NCBI RefSeq assembly: GCF_027111295.1
Contig: NZ_CP114287.1
Location: 4,836,001 to 4,900,000 of the forward strand
DNA from: Flavobacterium gelatinilyticum
Lineage (GTDB): Bacteria; Bacteroidota; Bacteroidia; Flavobacteriales; Flavobacteriaceae
Direction of reading: 5' to 3'
DNA length: 64,000 nucleotides
The notes under the pieces were generated by a model that was given only the letters and a program-made list of their open reading frames with translations, searched no databases and was not told where the DNA came from. The position numbers and the translations under genes were made by a program. Positions 44,473 to 52,701 of the stretch are shown here, piece by piece. Positions within the stretch are counted from its first letter, which is position 1. Each line of letters begins with the position of its first letter.

Positions 44473-44632
44473 TTTTTCTGGTTTTTTAGGTTTTTTGAAT
44501 GCTAAATGTACTGCAATAGATTTGAATTTTAGCAGCCCTGCACCACTTTAAAAGCTAATTTTAACGAATATTTCGCAAGAACCTGCAAAAAAATTGCGTT
44601 TTGCAGCCGATATCTTTCGTTTCAGAAAAAAT

Positions 44633-44664
44633 AAACCCGCACAGTTTCGGACAAGTGCGGGTTT
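44633..44664 (-). terminator. Terminator of the beta-oxidation operon
   Basis: AAACCCGCAC and GTGCGGGTTT pair perfectly, followed on the minus strand by a T-rich run, 31 bp past the acyl-CoA dehydrogenase stop. A second inverted repeat (CTGCAAAA/TTTTGCAG, 44583-44606) lies between it and the chitinase gene. Confidence 0.82.
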
Positions 44665-44695
44665 AAACAAATTAAAAGCTAAAAACTATTTTGTA

Positions 44696-46486
44696 TTAGA
44701 AACAGTAAGTGTTTTCTGCAACTAATTTTTCTGCGATTTTTTCTCTCAACGCTACTACGTTTGGCAGGTTCGTATATTTAGTGAAACGTTTAAGTCCCAT
44801 TAACATCATGCGTTGCTCGTCGCCTTCAGAGAATGAAGCGATTCCTTCTTTTCCTCTTAAGTTTACGATATCTACGGCTTTGTACAAGTATAATTTTGCC
44901 ATTGCAATCTGCTCTTGTACTTTATCTTCACCTTGAGATTTTGCTAATTTTTCAGTTCTTAAGATGGTACTTTCAGCCATATAGATCTCGATCAAGATAT
45001 CAGCAGCAGCCATTAATAACTGTTGGTGAGAATCTAAATCTGGGCCGTATTTTTGAACAGCGCTTCCGGCAACCATTAAGAAAACTTTTTTCAGGTTTGC
45101 CACGATTACTTTTTCTTCTGAGAATAATTCAGAGAAATCCGGAGTATCAAAAGATGGAATTCCCATTAATTCTTCCTGAACTTTCATTGCTGGTCCAAGT
45201 AAATCAACATGTCCTTTCATTGCTTTTTTGATCAGCATACCTACAGAAAGCATTCTGTTGATTTCATTTGTGCCTTCGTAAATACGAGCGATACGAGCAT
45301 CTCTCCAGGCACTTTCCATTGGAGTATCTTCAGAGAATCCCATTCCGCCAAAAACTTGAATTCCTTCGTCAGAACAGTTTTGTACGTCTTCAGAAACTGC
45401 AACTTTCAAGATAGAACACTCGATAGCATATTCTTCAACACCTTTTAATTCTGCTTCTTGATGAGAAGTTCCTTCCGCTTCACGAGCAGCGATTCTGTCT
45501 TCGATGTCTTTTGCAGCACGATAAGAAGCACTTTCTCCTGCGTAAGCGCTAGTTGCCATTTCAGCCAATTTAGAACGGATTGCTCCAAATGATGAAATAG
45601 AAGTATTGAACTGAATTCTTTCGTTAGCATATTTTACAGCTCCAGAAGTAACTCTTCTTTGTGCATCTAAACAAGCCGCAGCCAATTTAATACGTCCAAC
45701 GTTAAGAGCATTCATAGCTATTTTGAAACCGTTTCCTCTTTCAGATAACATGTTTTCAACCGGAACTTTTGTTTCGTTGAAGAAAACCTGACGAGTAGAA
45801 GAAGCACGGATTCCTAATTTATGCTCTTCTTCATTCATAGAAATTCCGTTTGAAGGATCGTTTTCTACGATGAAACCTGTAATATTTTTGTCATCTCCAA
45901 TACGGGCAAAAACAATGAAAACGCTGCAGAAACCTGCATTTGAAATCCACATTTTTTGTCCTGTGATTGAATAGTATTTTCCGTCATCAGATAAAACTGC
46001 TTTTGTTTTTCCTGAGTTAGCATCAGATCCTGCACCTGGCTCAGTTAAACAATAAGCACCAAACCATTCTCCAGAAGCTAATTTTGGAACGTATTTTTTC
46101 TTTTGTTCCTCAGTTCCGTAAAGTGTAATTGGCATAGTTCCAATTCCGGTATGAGCACCAAAAGCTGTAGAGAAAGATCCAGTAGCTCCAGAAATGTAGT
46201 CACAAACCAACATTGTAGAAACGAATCCCATTCCTAATCCGCCGTATTCTTCTGGAACCGCAACTCCTAAAAGTCCTAGTTCACCTGCTTTACGCATTGA
46301 AGATTCTGTATAAGCGTAATCTTTCTTTTCAAAACGATCTTTATGCGCCCATAATTCTTTGTCTACGAACTCTTTTACAGAGTCACGCATCATTAACTGC
46401 TCTTCTGAGAAATCTTCTGGAGTAAAGATATCTTCACATTTTGTTTCTTTAACTAGGAATTGACCTCCTCTTGTTTTGTCGCTCAT
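44696..46486 (-). CDS. Acyl-CoA dehydrogenase, long form
   Basis: This 596-residue protein has the acyl-CoA dehydrogenase core in residues 30-420: GLLGVAVPEEYGG, AYCLTEPGAGSDANSG (FAD/substrate motif), WISNAGFCSVFIVFARI and QVFGGMGFSEDTPMESAWRDARIARIYEGTNEI. An extra C-terminal helical domain of about 150 residues follows, as in VLCAD/ACAD9-like enzymes and FadE relatives. It carries out the first step of fatty acid beta-oxidation with FAD. It is the last gene of the minus-strand operon that starts with marR. Confidence 0.93.
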   Translation of the reverse strand: MSDKTRGGQFLVKETKCEDIFTPEDFSEEQLMMRDSVKEFVDKELWAHKDRFEKKDYAYTESSMRKAGELGLLGVAVPEEYGGLGMGFVSTMLVCDYISGATGSFSTAFGAHTGIGTMPITLYGTEEQKKKYVPKLASGEWFGAYCLTEPGAGSDANSGKTKAVLSDDGKYYSITGQKMWISNAGFCSVFIVFARIGDDKNITGFIVENDPSNGISMNEEEHKLGIRASSTRQVFFNETKVPVENMLSERGNGFKIAMNALNVGRIKLAAACLDAQRRVTSGAVKYANERIQFNTSISSFGAIRSKLAEMATSAYAGESASYRAAKDIEDRIAAREAEGTSHQEAELKGVEEYAIECSILKVAVSEDVQNCSDEGIQVFGGMGFSEDTPMESAWRDARIARIYEGTNEINRMLSVGMLIKKAMKGHVDLLGPAMKVQEELMGIPSFDTPDFSELFSEEKVIVANLKKVFLMVAGSAVQKYGPDLDSHQQLLMAAADILIEIYMAESTILRTEKLAKSQGEDKVQEQIAMAKLYLYKAVDIVNLRGKEGIASFSEGDEQRMMLMGLKRFTKYTNLPNVVALREKIAEKLVAENTYCF

Positions 46487-46515
46487 GACTTTTTTGTTTT
46501 TTAGATTTTATAGAT

Positions 46516-47011
46516 GAAAGAAGCAAGAAGCAAGAGGAAAGATTAATCTAACTTGCTTATGAAACCTGATGTCATCCTTTGAAATTCAATTATTTTGTTT
46601 TCTAATTTTTCTGTTTTTTCTTTTGTTATATAGTCGTTTTGACAAGCTATTAACAATTGTGTCTGCAATTCAAATGACGATCCTAAACTGATATTCAGAT
46701 AATGTTGAAAATGTTTATTTCCTCTGTTCGAACCTTCGGCAATATTAGAAGGCATTGATACAGAACATCGATTCATCTGACTTACCAAACTATAAGTTTC
46801 AGATTTTGGAAAAGTGGAAGTTAGTTTATAGATATCATTTGTAATCTCCATAGCTATAATCCAAATCTTCAAATTCTTAAAATTGTGTTTCATGTTTTTT
46901 AAGGCAAGATAAGAAGAAAAATTAAAAGTAAGTTTTTTACTACTTTTTAAAAACCCATTTCAGACTAACTTTTCATCCCAAATAGAAAGTCTTTCCTCTT
47001 GCTTCTTTCCT
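46516..47011. repeat. Inverted AAGCAAG-heptamer arms flanking the four-helix-bundle gene
   Basis: The left arm (46516-46542) reads GAAAG, AAGCAAG, AAGCAAG, AGGAAAGA. The right arm (46990-47011) on the opposite strand reads GAAAG, AAGCAAG, AGGAAAGA, one heptamer fewer. The left arm touches the stop codon of the four-helix-bundle gene (46543), and the right arm ends 10 bp from the thiolase stop. A third copy in the left-arm orientation is at 48236-48262. The enclosed segment looks like a unit inserted into the operon. Confidence 0.85.
46543..46893 (-). CDS. Four-helix-bundle protein (23S rRNA intervening-sequence / S23 family)
   Basis: This 116-residue protein matches the S23/IVP family: NFKNLKIWIIAMEITNDIYKLTSTFPKSETYSLVSQMNRCSVSMPSNIAEGSNR is the family pattern (WxxA..l...vY, then L..Q..R..vSi..NIAEG). 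The fold is a pentameric four-helix bundle also used by Avd proteins of diversity-generating retroelements, which suggests nucleic-acid binding. Here it sits inside the beta-oxidation operon, framed by inverted heptamer arms, with no reverse transcriptase nearby. Function unknown. Confidence 0.9.
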   Translation of the reverse strand: MKHNFKNLKIWIIAMEITNDIYKLTSTFPKSETYSLVSQMNRCSVSMPSNIAEGSNRGNKHFQHYLNISLGSSFELQTQLLIACQNDYITKEKTEKLENKIIEFQRMTSGFISKLD

Positions 47012-47021
47012 CTAAAAAGTC

Positions 47022-48203
47022 TTAAAGCACTTCGTAAATCCCAGCAGAACCTTGCCCAGTACCTACACACATAGAAACAATTCCGTATTTGTTGCCACGA
47101 CGTTTCATCTCGTCAAATAGCTGAACAGAAAGTTTAGCACCAGTACAACCCAGAGGGTGTCCTAAAGAAATTGCGCCGCCGTTTACGTTTACGATATCCG
47201 GATTTAAACCTAATTCGCGAGTTACTGCTAAAGCTTGAGAAGCAAAAGCTTCGTTTAATTCGATTAATTCAATATCGTTTAATGTTAAACCAGCTTGTTT
47301 CAAGGCTTTCGGAATTGCTTTTACAGGTCCGATACCCATAATTCTTGGCTCAACACCAGAAGAAGCAAAGTTTACCAAACGTGCAATTGGTTCAAGGTTT
47401 AATTCTTTTACCATGTCTTCGCTCATGATTAAAACGAAAGCAGCACCGTCGCTCATTTGAGAGGAGTTACCAGCCGTTACACTTCCGTCAGCAGCAAAAA
47501 CGGGTCTTAAGCCTGCTAAAGCTTCTTTTGAAGTTCCAGCTCTTGGACCTTCGTCTTTACTTACTACGTATGATTTGGTTTCTTTTTTACCGTTTTCGTT
47601 AATGAAAGTCTGCTCAACAGTAATTGGAACGATTTGTTTATCGAATTTTCCTTCTGCCTGAGCTTTTAAAGCTTTCATATGAGAATTGTAAGCAAACTCA
47701 TCCTGATCTTCTCTAGAAACATTGTATTGTTTAGCAACCGCTTCGGCAGTTAAACCCATTCCCCAGTAGTAATCTTCGTGACCTGCAGCGGCAACTTTAT
47801 AATCCGGAGTTGGTTTGTAACCTCCCATCGGAATATAACTCATACTTTCTGCACCACCAGCAATGATGCAATCTGCCATTCCAGACTGGATTTTAGCCGT
47901 CGCCATTCCGATCGTTTCTAACCCAGAAGCGCAGTAACGGTTTACCGTAACTCCTGGAACGTCTTCTACTTTTAATCCCATTAAAGATATCAAACGACCA
48001 ACATTAAGTCCTTGTTCTGCTTCCGGCATTGCATTTCCAACCATAACGTCGTCAATACGTTTTTTGTCAAAATCAGGCAGTTCATTCATCATAAACTGAA
48101 TGGTTTCAGCAGCTAATTCATCAGGTCTTTTAAATCTAAAAACACCTTTTGGAGCTTTTCCAACTGCTGTTCTGTATGCTTTTACTATATATGCTGTTTT
48201 CAT
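47022..48203 (-). CDS. fadA: Acetyl-CoA C-acyltransferase (3-ketoacyl-CoA thiolase)
   Basis: This 393-residue protein has the thiolase signatures [22 protein letters not shown] (active-site Cys), [17 protein letters not shown] (His) and [18 protein letters not shown] (second Cys). It cleaves 3-ketoacyl-CoA to acetyl-CoA and a shortened acyl-CoA. It lies between the 3-hydroxyacyl-CoA dehydrogenase gene and the acyl-CoA dehydrogenase gene, so the operon encodes the whole beta-oxidation spiral. Confidence 0.95.
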   Translation of the reverse strand: MKTAYIVKAYRTAVGKAPKGVFRFKRPDELAAETIQFMMNELPDFDKKRIDDVMVGNAMPEAEQGLNVGRLISLMGLKVEDVPGVTVNRYCASGLETIGMATAKIQSGMADCIIAGGAESMSYIPMGGYKPTPDYKVAAAGHEDYYWGMGLTAEAVAKQYNVSREDQDEFAYNSHMKALKAQAEGKFDKQIVPITVEQTFINENGKKETKSYVVSKDEGPRAGTSKEALAGLRPVFAADGSVTAGNSSQMSDGAAFVLIMSEDMVKELNLEPIARLVNFASSGVEPRIMGIGPVKAIPKALKQAGLTLNDIELIELNEAFASQALAVTRELGLNPDIVNVNGGAISLGHPLGCTGAKLSVQLFDEMKRRGNKYGIVSMCVGTGQGSAGIYEVL

Positions 48204-48235
48204 TTGTTTTTGTTTTTTTAAGATTTTTTAGAAGG

Positions 48236-48262
48236 GAAAGAGGCAAGAAGCAAGAGGAAAGA
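48236..48262. repeat. Third copy of the AAGCAAG-heptamer repeat
   Basis: GAAAG, AGGCAAG, AAGCAAG, AGGAAAGA: the same 27-bp layout as 46516-46542 with one changed base. A T/C-rich stretch at about 48281-48303 looks like a degenerate opposite arm just before the stop codon of the next gene (48310). Confidence 0.75.
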
Positions 48263-48309
48263 CAAAACACAGTTTTGAAGTCTTGTTTCTTACATCTTTC
48301 TTCTATTCT

Positions 48310-50700
48310 CTAGTTACGAAGTGGTTTTCCTTTAGTTAACATATACTGAATGCGCTCAAGAGTTTTTCTCTCTGTACATAAACTCAAGAAAGCTTCACGT
48401 TCGATATCTAATAAGTATTGTTCAGATACTAAAGTTGCTTCAGATAAATCACCACCAGCCATTACGTAAGCTAGTTTGTTGGCGATTTTCTTATCGTGTT
48501 CAGAAATGTATTTTCCAGCTTCCATTTGATCCGTTCCAACTAAGAACATCCCTAAAGCTTGTTTTCCTAAAACTTTAATATCGTTTCTTCTGATTGGCTG
48601 TGTGTAACCTGCTTCAGCCATTAACAACGCATGTTTTTTAGCTTCTGCAATCTGGCGATCTTTGTTTACTACAATAATATCTTTGCCATGTTGAAGAAGT
48701 CCAGTGTCAAAAGCCTCGTAACCAGAAGTTGATACTTTTGCCATAGCGATCGTTAAGAAATACTCTTGAAGAACATTCAATTCCACATCATTTTTGCGGA
48801 ATAAATCTGAAGCTCTTAAAGTCATCTCTTTAGAACCACCACCACCAGGGATAACTCCAACACCAAACTCAACTAATCCCATATATGTTTCTGCTGCAGC
48901 AACCACTTTATCAGCATGTAAGCTCATTTCGCATCCTCCTCCAAAAGTCATTCCGTGAGGTGCAACAATTACCGGAATTGAAGAATAACGAACACGCATC
49001 ATTGTATCTTGGAACAATTTAATTGCCATGTTCAATTCGTCGTATTCCTGCTCAACCGCCATCATGAAAATCATTCCGATATTAGCTCCAACAGAGAAAT
49101 TCGCTGCCTGGTTTCCAATAACTAAACCTTGGTGTTCTTTTTCGGCTAATTCAATTGCTTTATTGATTGCAGAAAGAACATCACCACCAATAGTATTCAT
49201 TTTAGATTGGAATTCTAAGTTTAAGATTCCATCTCCTAAATCTTGGATAATCGCTCCACTGTTGCTCCAAACTTTTTTGCTTTCGCGGATGTTGTTTAGA
49301 ATAATGAATGAATCTTGTCCAGGAACTTTTACCTGAGATTTTGTTGGAAGGTTGTAGAAATACGTAGCACCTTCTTTTACAGTATAGAAACTGTCGCTTC
49401 CAGAAGCGAGCATTTCGTTTACCCATGCAGCAGGTTCTAAACCTTCTGCTTTCATGATTTCGATTCCTTTTGCAACGCCAATAGCATCCCAGATTTCGAA
49501 TGGTCCATTTTCCCATCCAAAACCAGCTTTCATAGCGTCGTCAATTTTGTATAATTCGTCTGAGATTTCAGGAATTCTGTTTGAAACATAAGCAAACATT
49601 CCAGCGAAACTCTTACGGTAGAATTCTCCCGCTTTGTCTGTACCTTTTACTAAAACTTTAAAACGGTTGATTGGTTTATCGATAGTTTTAGTCAATTCTA
49701 AAGTCGCAAAATTTGCTTTTTTTGCAGCGCGGTATTCTAATGTGTCTAAGTCAAGAGAAAGAATATCTTTATCTACTTTTTTGTAGAAACCTTGTCCGGT
49801 TTTGCTTCCTAACCAATTATTTTCCATCATTTTATTGATGAAATCAGGAAGTTTAAATAATTCATGTTGTTCGTCAGTTGGGCAGTTTTCGTAAATACCA
49901 TTGGCAACATGTACCAAAGTATCTAAACCAACCACGTCAACGGTACGGAAAGTAGCCGATTTTGGACGACCAATTACTGGTCCGGTCAATTTATCAACTT
50001 CTTCAATTGTTAATCCCATTTCTTTCACTAAATGGAATAAACTCTGGATTCCATAAATACCAATTCTGTTTCCAATAAATGCCGGAGTATCTTTAGCAAC
50101 AACCGAAGTTTTTCCTAAAAATTTAGAACCGTATTCATTTAAGAAATCCAATACTTCGTTTGAAGTTTTTGGACCTGGAATAATTTCAAATAATTTTAAG
50201 TAACGAGCAGGGTTAAAAAAGTGCGTTCCGCAGAAGTGCTGTTGGAAATCTTCGCTTCTTCCTTCGCTCATAAAGTGAATTGGAATACCAGAAGTATTAG
50301 AAGTAACCAAAGTTCCCGGTTTGCGGAATTTGTCGATTTGTTCGAATACTAATTTCTTAACATCCAAACGCTCTACAACAACCTCGATAATCCAGTCAAC
50401 ATTAGCAATTTTTGCCATATCGTCTGTTGTATTTCCAGTTGTGATTCGGTTTGCGAATTTCTGACTGTAAATAGGAGAGGGTTTCGATTTTAATGAGTTC
50501 GCCAAATGGTCATTTACCACACGGTTGCGAACGGCTTTACTTTCAAGCGTTAATCCTTTTTTAGCTTCAGCTTCTGTCAACTCGCGAGGCACGATGTCAA
50601 GCAGTAAAACTTCAACACCAATGTTGGCAAAATGACAAGCTATACCTGAACCCATAATTCCGGATCCAATTACAGCAACTTTTTTAATTGTGCGTTTCAT
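48310..50700 (-). CDS. Bifunctional 3-hydroxyacyl-CoA dehydrogenase / enoyl-CoA hydratase
   Basis: This 796-residue protein has an N-terminal 3HCDH NAD-binding domain (KVAVIGSGIMGSGIACHFANIGVEVLLLD), the dehydrogenase segment TSNTSGIPI with GTHFFNPARYLKLFEIIPG, a C-terminal 3HCDH helical domain (about 190-400) and an enoyl-CoA hydratase/crotonase domain (about 480-700, with HGMTFGGGCEMSLHADKVVAAAETYMGLVEFGVGVIPGGGGSKE). The order dehydrogenase-hydratase is the reverse of E. coli FadB, as in other Bacteroidetes enzymes. It performs the middle two steps of beta-oxidation. Confidence 0.93.
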   Translation of the reverse strand: MKRTIKKVAVIGSGIMGSGIACHFANIGVEVLLLDIVPRELTEAEAKKGLTLESKAVRNRVVNDHLANSLKSKPSPIYSQKFANRITTGNTTDDMAKIANVDWIIEVVVERLDVKKLVFEQIDKFRKPGTLVTSNTSGIPIHFMSEGRSEDFQQHFCGTHFFNPARYLKLFEIIPGPKTSNEVLDFLNEYGSKFLGKTSVVAKDTPAFIGNRIGIYGIQSLFHLVKEMGLTIEEVDKLTGPVIGRPKSATFRTVDVVGLDTLVHVANGIYENCPTDEQHELFKLPDFINKMMENNWLGSKTGQGFYKKVDKDILSLDLDTLEYRAAKKANFATLELTKTIDKPINRFKVLVKGTDKAGEFYRKSFAGMFAYVSNRIPEISDELYKIDDAMKAGFGWENGPFEIWDAIGVAKGIEIMKAEGLEPAAWVNEMLASGSDSFYTVKEGATYFYNLPTKSQVKVPGQDSFIILNNIRESKKVWSNSGAIIQDLGDGILNLEFQSKMNTIGGDVLSAINKAIELAEKEHQGLVIGNQAANFSVGANIGMIFMMAVEQEYDELNMAIKLFQDTMMRVRYSSIPVIVAPHGMTFGGGCEMSLHADKVVAAAETYMGLVEFGVGVIPGGGGSKEMTLRASDLFRKNDVELNVLQEYFLTIAMAKVSTSGYEAFDTGLLQHGKDIIVVNKDRQIAEAKKHALLMAEAGYTQPIRRNDIKVLGKQALGMFLVGTDQMEAGKYISEHDKKIANKLAYVMAGGDLSEATLVSEQYLLDIEREAFLSLCTERKTLERIQYMLTKGKPLRN

Positions 50701-50738
50701 ACTTTCTTATTTGTTTGTAGGAGCAGATGAATTATAGA

Positions 50739-51224
50739 TTATTCATTTGCTGTGTTTTCTGTTTGTTTCGCCAGTTCGCTGACGTTCGTGTGATTAAATA
50801 TTTTTTTGTCCTGAATTAATTCATTAATGATTTCCGAAACTTCAATAAAATGCTGCAGTTTTTCGTCTGAAACATGTTTTCTTACTGATTCATTGAATTT
50901 CAAGACTGTATTTTTAGATAATTCTCTTTTTTCTTTTCCAAAATCAGTCAGGTAGATCAAAACGCCTCTTCCGTCACTTGGGTTTTTCTTGCGAACAATT
51001 AAACCTTTATCTTCCATTGATTTTAAGGTTCTGGTTAAGCTGGTAGCTTCCATTCCCATTCTTGGGCCCAGGGCGGTCGATGGAGTTCCTTCTTCCTTAT
51101 CAATACTTAACAGAGCAAATCCCGTTGCCATTGTAGCATCGTATTTTGCAGCCTCTTCATTATACATTCTTGAAACAGCCTGCCATGTAGCTCTCAAAAT
51201 ATAATCTATCGTTTTGTCTTTCAT
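50739..51224 (-). CDS. MarR family transcriptional regulator of the beta-oxidation operon
   Basis: This 161-residue winged-helix protein has GPRMGMEATSLTRTLKSMEDKGLIVRKKNPSDGRGVLIYLTDFGKE, the MarR recognition helix and wing. It is the first gene of the operon; the dehydrogenase/hydratase gene follows after 38 bp. A palindrome typical of MarR operators overlaps its promoter (51258-51279), so autoregulation is likely. The inducing ligand is plausibly a fatty acyl-CoA or phenolic acid, by inference. Confidence 0.9.
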   Translation of the reverse strand: MKDKTIDYILRATWQAVSRMYNEEAAKYDATMATGFALLSIDKEEGTPSTALGPRMGMEATSLTRTLKSMEDKGLIVRKKNPSDGRGVLIYLTDFGKEKRELSKNTVLKFNESVRKHVSDEKLQHFIEVSEIINELIQDKKIFNHTNVSELAKQTENTANE

Positions 51225-51242
51225 AGGTAACTATATCGATTT

Positions 51243-51279
51243 CAAATATAAAGAAAAAATACTATGCATGCATATTATT
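51243..51279 (-). promoter_or_regulatory. Promoter and palindromic operator of the marR operon
   Basis: CAAATATA (51243-51250) reads TATATTTG on the minus strand, an exact -7 box. Upstream of it lies the perfect 12-bp palindrome TATGCATGCATA (51263-51274), extended by AATA and TATT flanks at 51258-51261 and 51276-51279. The palindrome occupies the -33 region and there is no TTG, so binding there should block or control RNA polymerase. Confidence 0.7.
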
Positions 51280-51444
51280 TTTTCATAAATTTTTGGTTAT
51301 TTAAAAAATCCCTCTGATTTCGAGGGATTTGAAGTGATTTTATTTTGAAATATACTATCCTTTTTTTATATTTTAACAATTTAGGTAAAGGAAAAATATT
51401 TTTATTGTATTTATTTTGGTTTTAATTTGGTATTATTTAAAAAA

Positions 51445-52482
51445 TCATGCATTTTCTTCTGTAGATTCATTCGAATTATATCTTGAAATAGCACGTTCTA
51501 AGATCTTTTTCATACGATTTCGTAAGTTCTCCGGACGCAGTACTTCGATGGAATCACCAAAGCCCAAAAGCAGTCTTTCCATCTCATAATTGGGAGAAAT
51601 AAACAAATGAACTATAACACTTCTATCTTCATTTTCCTTAATTACTCTTTGAGATGGATGAAGAGGCTTGGTGAGTACATAAGGCGCGTTCGAAGCATCA
51701 ATCCAAAGTTCAACTCGTCTGGGCTGTAAACCTGAATTTACCGTAACGCCAATAATATCCTTATAATAAGATTCGGCATCAAAATCTTCTTCTATATAAG
51801 AAAGGTTAAAATCGTAATCTATAGAAACGATTCTGTCTAAAGCTAAATTGGTAATGGGCTGCGTTGCTTTTTTCTTTCCAATTAAAAACCAGCGATTATT
51901 GAATTCTTTTAATATAAAAGGATGAAAGTGGAATACAGTTTCTTCTCGAGATTTAAAAGATTTATAAGTAATAATCAAAACCATCTTTTTGATAATGGCC
52001 TGATAAATTTCATCCAAATAATGAAGTCCTTTTAGTTTTTCATTTTTATCCAGATAAATTACCGGCTTAGTATGTGATTTTTCAGAATAGATTTTATCTT
52101 CCAATCGTTGTAGAATATCTGATACATCATTAAATAAGGAGAAATCTTTGAATTGCTTTAACATTGAAACAGTTTCGGTCAAAACATTCATATCGGTTTC
52201 CGTCAGCGGAATATCGGTTATCGAAAAATCTTCGTCTTCATATTTATAATATTTTTTATCGTAAACCACGATTGGCGCATTATAACCCAATTTTTCACTA
52301 CGCATCATCTGGATATCCATTTGAATGGTTCGTTTACTGATCGGAATCTTGCGTCCCTCATATTCTTCCAAAGCCTGAGAACAGCATTCGATTAAATCTT
52401 CAAGTGTCCATTGCCTGTACTTATTTTGCAGACATTTGTCGATGGTTTTGTATCGGATTAAGGCGTTTTTGTTTTGTGACAT
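51445..52482 (-). CDS. WYL-domain transcriptional regulator
   Basis: This 345-residue protein has an N-terminal HTH (about 1-65: KNALIRYKTIDKCLQNKYRQWTLEDLIECC, then RTIQMDIQMMR) and a WYL domain (about 140-215, with HFHPFILKEFNNRWFLIGKKK, where RWFLIG precedes the arginine-rich patch). A WCX-like C-terminal domain (about 235-335) has LWIDASNAPYVLTKPLHPSQRV. WYL regulators respond to nucleotides or nucleic acids and often control defence or DNA-damage genes. It is divergent from the T9SS cargo gene. A palindrome at 52588-52605 lies in the shared gap. Confidence 0.9.
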   Translation of the reverse strand: MSQNKNALIRYKTIDKCLQNKYRQWTLEDLIECCSQALEEYEGRKIPISKRTIQMDIQMMRSEKLGYNAPIVVYDKKYYKYEDEDFSITDIPLTETDMNVLTETVSMLKQFKDFSLFNDVSDILQRLEDKIYSEKSHTKPVIYLDKNEKLKGLHYLDEIYQAIIKKMVLIITYKSFKSREETVFHFHPFILKEFNNRWFLIGKKKATQPITNLALDRIVSIDYDFNLSYIEEDFDAESYYKDIIGVTVNSGLQPRRVELWIDASNAPYVLTKPLHPSQRVIKENEDRSVIVHLFISPNYEMERLLLGFGDSIEVLRPENLRNRMKKILERAISRYNSNESTEENA

Positions 52483-52587
52483 ATTGAAGTTTTTTTAATC
52501 TCTATTATCTCGTTTTCGTCTTTAATTGAAAAAGAGAAGATTGCTTTGATTTTAAATTTTATTGCTAAAAATACACTTTTTATTTAG

Positions 52588-52605
52588 TGCGCAGTCAGCT
52601 GCGCA
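52588..52605. promoter_or_regulatory. Palindrome TGCGCAG-N4-CTGCGCA between the WYL gene and the PKD gene
   Basis: Two 7-bp arms around TCAG form a clear inverted repeat in the AT-rich 219-bp divergent gap. The CGCA...TGCG core is shared with the three palindromes at 58804, 59271 and 62106, but the spacing is one base shorter. It is a plausible WYL operator. Confidence 0.5.
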
Positions 52606-52701
52606 GTTAGAAATTTTTTGCAGGTCTGAAATCCGTATTTGTACTATTTTTTTGTGTTAAAAAAACGTATACATTTACCGCTCCAAAATCAATTTAATTA
52701 T

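Noticed and set aside
46543-46893. Diversity-generating retroelement (Avd-like four-helix bundle)
   Set aside because: No reverse transcriptase, template repeat or variable repeat is present near it; the S23 family is the better fit.
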